IMG/VR virus record: IMGVR_UViG_3300032116_012768
Location: 1-20,218 of that record
Origin: a virus
Length of the DNA stretch: 20,218 nucleotides
Direction: 5' to 3' (one strand)
Made by a program: the position numbers and the translations under genes. Below the pieces are notes generated by a model that was not told where the DNA came from, did not search any database, and saw only the letters and a list, made by a program, of their open reading frames with translations. Positions 12,809 to 19,353 of this stretch are shown here, in pieces; position 1 is the stretch's first letter; each line of letters starts with the position of its first letter.

Positions 12809-13506
12809 ACCTAGTGGTCAACGGTTGCAGTTATATGGAATCGTATGCTGTGGGTCAAGGGCATGTTGATTTGGCTCAGCAGCTGGCGCTAGACTGCCCT
12901 GTGAGTCTTGCCATAGGTGGTAGCGCAAACAGTCGCATACTAAGGACCACACTCAAACACAGTTACACAGCACCGCCAACACTGTATGTGCTAGGCATGA
13001 CATTTTTGTCAAGATTAGAAATTCCCATATGTGAACAACTAAATGACTTTGAAGGGCGTTGGGTCAATCCGCAAAATCAAGAGTTTAAATCTCGTTGGCA
13101 GTATGACTGGACACAAGCAGATTCAGATCAATTTGTAGAAACCAAACTCAAAAGTGAAGTATACTCTGTGTTGGATCGCATAGAAGATTTGATGTATCGC
13201 ATGTTGGCCACCATTGCCGACTTGCAAAGTCGCGGACACCGTGTGCTGATGTTTCAACAAGCAGACAACCTATACTTAGATTTCTTATCAGACCCCAGAT
13301 TATCATTATTTGATCAACCCGAAATCGTGGGCAAGTTTGGCTGGCGTGCCACTGTCTGGCAAGCTGAACAGGGAGTCCAGCCCAAAGACTATGGTCCAGG
13401 TGCACCTTATGTTCCACCGGACATGACACATGCCGCAATTGGACATCACCAAAAACTAAATGAATATTTGACAAACTACATTCAAGAGCGTAAACTGTTA
13501 GCATGA
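12805..13506 (+). CDS. SGNH-like protein 3 with Cys in place of the GDS aspartate
   Basis: This 233-residue protein starts MNLVVNGCSYMESYAVGQG. The position of the SGNH nucleophile motif reads GCSY rather than GDSY, so the Ser is kept but the Asp is Cys. LAIGGSANSRILRTTL matches block II (Gly and Asn in the oxyanion positions) and HAAIGHHQKLNEYL at the C-terminus matches the His block. It may be an active variant or a binding-only relative. It sits between the clamp-loader-like gene and the zinc-finger gene with ATGA overlaps on both sides. It has no secretion signal. Confidence 0.75.
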   Translation: MNLVVNGCSYMESYAVGQGHVDLAQQLALDCPVSLAIGGSANSRILRTTLKHSYTAPPTLYVLGMTFLSRLEIPICEQLNDFEGRWVNPQNQEFKSRWQYDWTQADSDQFVETKLKSEVYSVLDRIEDLMYRMLATIADLQSRGHRVLMFQQADNLYLDFLSDPRLSLFDQPEIVGKFGWRATVWQAEQGVQPKDYGPGAPYVPPDMTHAAIGHHQKLNEYLTNYIQERKLLA

Positions 13507-14177
13507 GTTTTGTATGCGATTATTGCAAGAAAACGTTTTCTAGAGAAACGTCAATAGCCGTTCACATGTGTGAACCCAAACGCCGACGACTTGCTCGAGA
13601 CGAAGCAGGGGTGCGTATGGGATTCCAAGCATACATCAAGTTTTATGAAACCATGCAAGGATCGGCCAAAAACAAAACACACGATGACTTTTGTGACAGC
13701 CCTTATTACAGAGCATTTGTCAAGTTTGGAAACTATTGTGTAAACACTCATGTGATTGCTCCTGCACGTTTTATGACCTGGTTACTGAAAGCACAAAAGA
13801 AGATTGACAATTGGTGCAGTGACAAAGTCTACACTGAATACTTGATTGAATACCTGCGTGTGGAAGCAGTGGATGATGCACTGGCTCGAGCAATAGAACA
13901 CAGCATACGTTGGGCAGAAGAAACAGGCAATCCCCCACATGATTGGATGCGTTATGGCAACACCAATAGTCTATGTTATGCTGTTACAGCCGGACGTATA
14001 AGTCCTTGGGTGATTTACAATTCAGAATCAGGACAAAAGTTTCTAAGCGAACTCAGCACAGAACAAGTGGCCATGGTATGGCCCTACATCGATAGTGACG
14101 CTTGGCAAAAGAAATTCACAAATTACCCAGCGGATCAAGAGTATGTGAAAGATATATTGAACAAGGCAGGATGGTAA
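13503..14177 (+). CDS. Protein with N-terminal C2HC zinc finger
   Basis: This 224-residue protein starts MSFVCDYCKKTFSRETSIAVH and then MC: C-x2-C, 12 residues, H-x-C gives a C2HC finger at about residues 5-22, followed by the basic stretch KRRRLAR. The remaining 190 residues are largely helical and aromatic-rich, without a known enzyme motif. A single finger with a basic tail suggests DNA or RNA binding, or docking to another replication protein. It is coupled by ATGA upstream and TAATG downstream to the DnaE-like gene, so it may work with that protein. It could be a loader, adaptor or late-transcription factor; no choice is justified. Confidence 0.82.
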   Translation: MSFVCDYCKKTFSRETSIAVHMCEPKRRRLARDEAGVRMGFQAYIKFYETMQGSAKNKTHDDFCDSPYYRAFVKFGNYCVNTHVIAPARFMTWLLKAQKKIDNWCSDKVYTEYLIEYLRVEAVDDALARAIEHSIRWAEETGNPPHDWMRYGNTNSLCYAVTAGRISPWVIYNSESGQKFLSELSTEQVAMVWPYIDSDAWQKKFTNYPADQEYVKDILNKAGW

Positions 14178-14746
14178 TGAGCGCAGACATTGACATTGAC
14201 TTTGCCAACAGAGATGATGCGCTGAAATTAATTCAGCATGTTCCTGCACGACAAAGCAATGGACGCCGGCACAACTCAGGAATCTATGTAACAGACATTC
14301 CTCGGGATCCTGTCAATCAGTGCGCCGCCATAGATTACGAAGAAGCAGAACAGCGTGGTTATTTTAAACTGGACTTTTTGAACATGAGTGTGTATCAGTT
14401 GATCCGTGATCCTGCACACTACAAAGAGATGTTCACAACCAGCCCGCCCTGGGAGCGACTATGGACCGATCATGCTTGGGCCAGCCAACTAGTACATGTG
14501 GGCAATTATACAGATTTGCTACGAGTAATGAAACCAGATTCAATACCCAGGATGGCGGCGTTTATCTCTATTATTCGCCCAGGCAAGGCACATTTACAAA
14601 CACAGCCCTGGCCAGAAGTATTTGCTAGTGTATGGGACGGGGACGAATCAAAGGGCTACACATTTAAGAAAAGCCACGCAGTTTCCTACGCGGCCCTGGT
14701 AGCACTACACATGAACTTGCTTAATCAATCCGACGCACCAGCGTAA
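14177..14746 (+). CDS. Miniature DnaE-like protein (DNA polymerase III alpha catalytic core remnant or mini-polymerase)
   Basis: This 189-residue protein is colinear with the palm and finger parts of bacterial DNA polymerase III alpha. ADIDIDFANRDD (residues 3-14) matches the PDxDxDF block with two catalytic aspartates. RHNSGIYV (31-38) matches the KHAGG-type segment. AIDYEEAEQRGYFKLDFL (51-68) matches the segment with the third catalytic Asp, here D66. ISIIRPGK (130-137) matches ALxRPGP, and YTFKKSHAVSYAALV (161-175) matches the YGFNKSHxxAYA motif. PHP, OB, tau-binding and clamp-binding regions are absent, and about 80-90 residues are missing at two internal places. The start at 14177 is fixed by TAATG with the zinc-finger gene. 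All active-site residues remain, so a working nucleotidyl transferase is possible. Confidence 0.8.
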   Translation: MSADIDIDFANRDDALKLIQHVPARQSNGRRHNSGIYVTDIPRDPVNQCAAIDYEEAEQRGYFKLDFLNMSVYQLIRDPAHYKEMFTTSPPWERLWTDHAWASQLVHVGNYTDLLRVMKPDSIPRMAAFISIIRPGKAHLQTQPWPEVFASVWDGDESKGYTFKKSHAVSYAALVALHMNLLNQSDAPA

Positions 14747-15098
14747 TTGACTTTCTCTTGCCTTTTCTGCGCACTATGTCCAGCAAACTGCAAGTAGGCC
14801 CGTGCAAAATTTCTAAGTCTTTGTTGACAAAAGTACGAAGAGTGGGGCGGAATTGTTCCCAATCTCTGCGTAGAAATATGTTTATAGGTATGCTACGATT
14901 GCTTTCCCACCACCAGGTGCTGGCAAGTTCTAAGAACAGCACCTTATCTTCCTGTGTTTGTACAGCACCAAAGTCGTAGATAGTGGTGACAACGTCGTCT
15001 CTGTTTTGTACCACACCTACATATTCCACATTTGCGTACAAGCACAATGTGATAAAGGGATACTTCTCCGTTAGCTTTTCAAAAATATTATTACCCAT
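14721..15098 (-). CDS. Unknown 125-residue protein on opposite strand
   Basis: The protein starts MGNNIFEKLTEKYPFITLCLY and contains YVGVVQNRDDVVTTIYDFG, a Trp-rich STWWWESNRSIPINIFL and a basic C-terminus (RRKGKRKSITLVRRID). The patterned sequence and Trp cluster show it is a real protein, and I recall similar conserved hypotheticals in marine T4-like phages. It has no known domain. It is tail-to-tail with the DnaE-like gene, overlapping it by 26 bp, and head-to-head with the virion gene at 15120. No clear ribosome site precedes the ATG. A basic tail and a strand change between replication and virion genes might suggest a regulator, but that is a guess. Confidence 0.78.
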   Translation of the reverse strand: MGNNIFEKLTEKYPFITLCLYANVEYVGVVQNRDDVVTTIYDFGAVQTQEDKVLFLELASTWWWESNRSIPINIFLRRDWEQFRPTLRTFVNKDLEILHGPTCSLLDIVRRKGKRKSITLVRRID

Positions 15099-15103
15099 AA
15101 ATA
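15096..15103 (+). promoter_or_regulatory. T4-late-like promoter CATAAATA
   Basis: CCCATAAATACTG differs from TATAAATA in one base. Transcription would start near 15109, just before GAGGA (15111-15115) and the ATG at 15120. It overlaps the start codon of the minus-strand gene at 15098. Confidence 0.65.
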
Positions 15104-15119
15104 CTGTTTCGAGGATCCT

Positions 15120-16190
15120 ATGTATTCAACCACCGTTTACTTATACCAACAAATCGTCCGGGTACTTTTGATAGACACCAGTGGCGGATACTTTACAGCG
15201 AGGTACGACCCAGTGTATGCAAAACAACTAACAATTAACAAGGGAGTAGACAATGTTTTACTCTTTGAATTTATCAATCAAGATGAGAAACCTGTAAACA
15301 TTGCAGGCAGCACATTTGTGTTCCGTGTGGTGAATCAAACTGGCGACGAACTGTTGATCACCAAAGATATGGAAATCCTGAGCTCTGCTCTGGGTCGTGT
15401 CAAGGTAGTTCTCAACACAGAAGATACTATCAATATCCAGGCACAACCGGCCAGTTACAGCATACAACGCTCAGCAGGAAACTATGTACAAGCCGCTTAT
15501 GTAGATGCCAACTCACAGGCCCGAGCAGATTGCAACATTGTTGACTCAATCCTGCCACAGTTTGTACCCAGCGCAGAATGCACAGTTCCGGACATGTATG
15601 GTAAAAATAACTTTGTGGGCACCGCTCCTACACAATTTCCTGACTGGGCACTTACACCACAACCGCAAAATTCAATTCAAATGACTGAATTTTATTCCAG
15701 CTTTATACCAACCAATGGGTCTAGTTTTACCACAGTCAAGTTTGATCTTGTGGGCTACACAGGCACAGTCAAAATACAAGCCGCACAAAATTATGAATCC
15801 GTTTGGTACAATGTAAGTGAAACTCGTGAGTATTCTGGGGCAACAGTAAGTGACTATTTTAACATTGTTGGGTTCCATCCATTGTTACGCTTGGCTCTCA
15901 ACAACTCAGTGGGTTATGGTGCCAGCGGTAATGTTCAAGTAACCGACGGTGTGGTCACAGGAATCAGTATAACCAACGCAGGTTACAACTATGTTGGACC
16001 ACCGTACATTCAAATTTTGGGCAACGGTTCGGGCGCCGAAGCAGTGTGTACTATCAGTGATGCAGGAGTAATTGCCGGAGTGACCATCCTTAACGGTGGT
16101 TCTGGGTACGTGCCACTACAATTCCAAGGTTCAATTGCCGCAACTGCAATATTCACAAACGGCAAGATTGAAAACGTTCAATATCGTTGA
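15120..16190 (+). CDS. Virion structural protein (baseplate/tail accessory type) with glycine-rich repeats
   Basis: This is a 356-residue protein starting MYSTTVYLYQQIVRVLL. Residues about 38-125 (LTINKGVDNVLLFEF, VFRVVNQTGDELL, VVLNTEDT) resemble the beta-sandwich at the N-terminus of baseplate BppU-type proteins. The C-terminal third holds two imperfect copies of a glycine-rich strand motif, GISITNAGYNYVGPPYI and GVTILNGGSGYVPLQF, as seen in phage fibre and neck proteins. It follows a late-type promoter and GAGGA ribosome site, so it is expected late and in the particle. It stands alone between replication genes. Exact location in the virion is unknown. Confidence 0.8.
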   Translation: MYSTTVYLYQQIVRVLLIDTSGGYFTARYDPVYAKQLTINKGVDNVLLFEFINQDEKPVNIAGSTFVFRVVNQTGDELLITKDMEILSSALGRVKVVLNTEDTINIQAQPASYSIQRSAGNYVQAAYVDANSQARADCNIVDSILPQFVPSAECTVPDMYGKNNFVGTAPTQFPDWALTPQPQNSIQMTEFYSSFIPTNGSSFTTVKFDLVGYTGTVKIQAAQNYESVWYNVSETREYSGATVSDYFNIVGFHPLLRLALNNSVGYGASGNVQVTDGVVTGISITNAGYNYVGPPYIQILGNGSGAEAVCTISDAGVIAGVTILNGGSGYVPLQFQGSIAATAIFTNGKIENVQYR

Positions 16191-16215
16191 TCTAGTGCGA
16201 TAAATCTGTTATAAT
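16187..16215 (+). promoter_or_regulatory. Sigma70-type promoter TTGATC-17-TATAAT, predicted leaderless
   Basis: TTGATC (16187-16192, overlapping the upstream stop codon) and TATAAT (16210-16215) are 17 bp apart. The predicted +1 at 16222 is the A of the primase ATG, and no ribosome site is present. Confidence 0.75.
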
Positions 16216-16221
16216 CAACAG

Positions 16222-17208
16222 ATGCTAGACATCCTTGCTTACCTACCTGCAAAAAGAAAACCCAGTCCACAGGGCTGGCTGAGTTTCAATGCAGTATGTT
16301 GCACTCATAATGGTAACAGCGCAGACAAGCGTGGGCGTGGCGGTATCAAAGCAACCGAATCGGGTTGGAGTTACCATTGCTTCAACTGCGCATACACAGC
16401 CAGTTTCATTCTGGGGAGAACTGTTAGTTTCAAAGCCCGACGATTATTAGGATGGATGGGTGTGCCAGATAACGAGATTGACATGCTCAATCTTGAAAGC
16501 CTACGCCACCGTAGTATACACGGCATACTAGAAGATCGACAACGGACATTCAACGCACTCAGTACTATTGAGTTTGAAGAAGCAGATGACTTCCCGCCTT
16601 ACGCAGAAGTGGTCACACCTGAGTTTCCTTTGTACTGGGATTACATTCGTAAACGAGGTGTACCAGAAGACTTTCCCATAATGACATCAATCAAAACTGA
16701 TGGAGTTCATTGGGTTAGGCCGTTTGTGTTAGTCCCATTTACCTACGACAATCGGGTAGTTGGGTGGACTGCTAGATTCTTGGATGACAAACAGCCCCGG
16801 TACATCAATCACTCACAACCGGGCTATGTGTTTGGTACAGATCTACAACATGCCAACTGGCAACATGTGCTAGTGACGGAAGGCATATTTGATGCACTTT
16901 CAATTGGCGGACTTGCTGTGATGCACAATACCATCAGTGACGCACAAGCAAGATTAATTCGCAGTCTTGGACGTGAAGTAACTGTGGTACCAGATCAAGA
17001 CACAGCCGGTGTAGAACTGATTGACCGTGCTGTGGAACTGGGATGGGCAGTGAGCATACCTGAATGGCCTGAGGGTTGTAAAGATGTCAACGACGCTGTA
17101 ATAAAACTAGGTCGCCTAGGGGCCTTGCTAACTATTATGGCCGCAAGAGAAACTAGTAAAATCAAAATAGAGATAAGGAAACGACAACTTGTCAAAAGAA
17201 TACAATAG
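16222..17208 (+). CDS. 61: Phage DNA primase, gp61-like (zinc finger plus Toprim)
   Basis: This 328-residue protein has a zinc-binding N-terminus (CCTHNG at about residues 26-31 and HCFNC at 52-56, giving Cys/His ligands) and a Toprim core: VLVTEGIFDA with the catalytic Glu at 220, VVPDQDTAG with DxD at 258-260, and KDVNDAV at 287-293. This is the layout of T4 gp61, which makes short RNA primers with the gp41 helicase. The ATG at 16222 coincides with a predicted transcription start. The gene order primase, SGNH-like, helicase keeps the two primosome genes in one operon. The end overlaps the next gene's TTG start by 20 nt. Confidence 0.92.
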   Translation: MLDILAYLPAKRKPSPQGWLSFNAVCCTHNGNSADKRGRGGIKATESGWSYHCFNCAYTASFILGRTVSFKARRLLGWMGVPDNEIDMLNLESLRHRSIHGILEDRQRTFNALSTIEFEEADDFPPYAEVVTPEFPLYWDYIRKRGVPEDFPIMTSIKTDGVHWVRPFVLVPFTYDNRVVGWTARFLDDKQPRYINHSQPGYVFGTDLQHANWQHVLVTEGIFDALSIGGLAVMHNTISDAQARLIRSLGREVTVVPDQDTAGVELIDRAVELGWAVSIPEWPEGCKDVNDAVIKLGRLGALLTIMAARETSKIKIEIRKRQLVKRIQ

Positions 17209-17902
17209 GCTTTGGGTGTTTGGTGACAGTTATAGTACGCCGGATGTTTGTGTTTCTCCACAAGAAAGTTTTTGGGGGTTAACTGCTTCTACGTTGGGTG
17301 TTGACACGGTGATTAACTGCAGCAGATCCAAAATAAGTTTTGACAGTGTGTGTCAAATGCTAATAGGTGAACAGCAAAGATACAACTTTGATCAAGACTT
17401 TTTTGTCATTGGCCTGCCGCCGTTGGAAAGGATCACTGTATTTGACGATTACAAAGACACAGCACTGGTAAGTTCTGTATTTGATACAAAAACGTGGCAA
17501 GCACAACCCAGTAATGTCACAAGCCATCATGGATTGATAAATTTACAGTACAAGGAACTTGATCGATTGTCAGTGTTGATCAGTGATCGTAGTTGGATTG
17601 AAACCCAGGTTTTGCGACAGATATTTTTAATAACCAAGTGGTTGGATTCTTGCAACGCTAACTACATTGTTGTAAATCTCAGTAAAAATTTAGATCCAAA
17701 CAATCACTGGGGACCAAGTCAATACATACTAGATTATTGTGTAGCTCACAACAGATGTAAAATATTTGATGGCTCCATGTATGATGTTAACTTGAACATC
17801 AACCGGCCAGCAGATTATGACAATTTTGGATGGCACGGGCATCACGGACCTGCTGGTAACCGACATTTTTTTGAAACAAGCATAAAGGACAAACTTTGTT
17901 AA
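17189..17902 (+). CDS. GDS-motif SGNH-hydrolase-like protein 4, between primase and helicase (TTG start)
   Basis: This 237-residue protein starts (L/M)SKEYNRLWVFGDSYSTPD, with GDS at about residues 12-14. FFVIGLPPLERI and YIVVNLSKN give the central strands. The C-terminus, DNFGWHGHHGPAGNRHFFE, supplies the Asp and His expected of the last SGNH block. There is no suitable ATG; the TTG at 17189 has AAGGAA at 17175-17180, 8 nt upstream, inside the primase end. It lacks a secretion signal and a membrane segment. Its place between two primosome genes is unexplained. It could be a passenger or an enzyme acting on a nucleotide-linked or surface substrate. Confidence 0.76.
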   Translation: MSKEYNRLWVFGDSYSTPDVCVSPQESFWGLTASTLGVDTVINCSRSKISFDSVCQMLIGEQQRYNFDQDFFVIGLPPLERITVFDDYKDTALVSSVFDTKTWQAQPSNVTSHHGLINLQYKELDRLSVLISDRSWIETQVLRQIFLITKWLDSCNANYIVVNLSKNLDPNNHWGPSQYILDYCVAHNRCKIFDGSMYDVNLNINRPADYDNFGWHGHHGPAGNRHFFETSIKDKLC

Positions 17903-19353
17903 AAGAATACGGACTTGATGTCCAAAGACTATTTCTAGAGATGATGTTGGAAGACGCCACAAGTTATGTGCGTGTTCAAAACATCTACAACCCACAAAAC
18001 TTTGACCGGAGTTTGAGGTCAGCGGCTGAGTTTATCAAAGAACATTCAGACAAACACAAGACCATGCCTGACAGGCAACAGATTTCTGCAACCACAGGGG
18101 TTAAACTTGCACCAGTGCCGGACTTGAACGAAGGTCACTTTGACTGGTTCATGGGCGAGTTTGAAGCATTTACCCGACGTCAAGAACTTGAACGTGCTAT
18201 TTTGAAGTCAGCAGACTTGCTGGAGAAAGGCGAATTTGAACCCGTTGAAAAACTCATCAAAGATGCAGTACAGATATCACTCACTAAAGACATGGGCACG
18301 GATTACTTTGCTGATCCTAAAGCTCGCATTGAGAAATACTTCAACTCGGGCGGGCAAGTAAGCACAGGTTGGCCGCAACTGGATAGATTGCTGTATGGTG
18401 GATTCAGTCGTGGTGAACTAAACATCTTTGCTGGAGGTTCGGGCTCAGGTAAGTCACTTGTGATGATGAACATTGCGCTAAACTGGCTACAACAAGGATT
18501 ATCAGGTGTGTACATTACACTGGAACTTAGTGAAGAACTCACAAGTTTGCGAACTGATGCCATGTTGACTAACATGAGCACCAAGGACATCCGACGTGAC
18601 ATGGACACAACTGAACTCAAGGTCAAACTGGTGGCCAAAAAGTCCGGCAACTATCAAGTGAAAGGTTTGCCGGCGCAGAGCAACATCAATGACATTCGTG
18701 CTTATTTGAAAGAGTATCAAATTCAAACAGGCAAGAAAGTGGACTTTGTGATGATTGACTACTTGGACCTGTTGATGCCTGTTAGTGCCAAGGTGTCACC
18801 CAATGACTTGTTTGTGAAAGACAAGTATGTGAGTGAAGAACTACGCAACTTGGCCAAAGAACTGGCAGTGCTAATGGTTACTGCAAGCCAGTTGAACCGT
18901 AGTGCGGTAGAAGAAATTGAATTTGATCACTCGCATATCTCGGGCGGTATCTCTAAAATTAACACAGCAGATAACGTGTTTGGTATTTTTACGTCACGTG
19001 CCATGAAAGAGCGTGGCAAGTATCAGATACAATGTATGAAGTCTCGAAGCTCGACCGGCGTTGGTCAAAAGATTGATTTGGAGTACAACATTGAAACCAT
19101 GCGCATTACTGATGAAGGCGGAGACGAGGGAACTGGATACAACAGACCTCAAAGCAGTATCATGGACTCAATCAAAGCCAAGAGCCAGGTCAAGACTGCT
19201 GATACCGGAAGTGATGGTGAATCATCTCCACCATGGGAACGGGCTACAGGAACTCCTGCCTGGGAAAAACCACCACAGGACACAGGCAAAGTCACAGCAG
19301 ATGTTCAAAGTGCAAAACTAAAACAACTGCTGGGGCAGATTAAATCAAATTAA
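17896..19353 (+). CDS. 41: Replicative DNA helicase, gp41-like (DnaB family), TTG start
   Basis: This is a 485-residue RecA-fold helicase. Residues 1 to about 150 are the helical N-terminal collar. Then come Walker A GGSGSGKS (180-187), VYITLELSEE (205-214), the Walker B strand VDFVMIDYLDLL (282-293), VTASQLNRS (328-336) and HISGGISK. The last 65 residues (GYNRPQSS onward) are a low-complexity Pro/Ser/Gly linker ending in a short helix, AKLKQLLGQI, likely an interaction tail. In T4, gp41 forms the hexamer that opens the fork and binds gp61 primase. The TTG at 17896 has AAAGGA 6 nt upstream and overlaps the previous stop by 7 nt; no ATG is close. It ends tail-to-tail with the fibre gene, sharing TTAA. 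Confidence 0.94.
   Translation: MLKEYGLDVQRLFLEMMLEDATSYVRVQNIYNPQNFDRSLRSAAEFIKEHSDKHKTMPDRQQISATTGVKLAPVPDLNEGHFDWFMGEFEAFTRRQELERAILKSADLLEKGEFEPVEKLIKDAVQISLTKDMGTDYFADPKARIEKYFNSGGQVSTGWPQLDRLLYGGFSRGELNIFAGGSGSGKSLVMMNIALNWLQQGLSGVYITLELSEELTSLRTDAMLTNMSTKDIRRDMDTTELKVKLVAKKSGNYQVKGLPAQSNINDIRAYLKEYQIQTGKKVDFVMIDYLDLLMPVSAKVSPNDLFVKDKYVSEELRNLAKELAVLMVTASQLNRSAVEEIEFDHSHISGGISKINTADNVFGIFTSRAMKERGKYQIQCMKSRSSTGVGQKIDLEYNIETMRITDEGGDEGTGYNRPQSSIMDSIKAKSQVKTADTGSDGESSPPWERATGTPAWEKPPQDTGKVTADVQSAKLKQLLGQIKSN

Noticed and set aside
14177-14746. Reading the DnaE-like gene as a broken bacterial dnaE fragment or contamination
   Set aside because: The frame is intact, motifs are complete and in order, internal shortening is smooth, and the gene is coupled by overlap to a phage operon.
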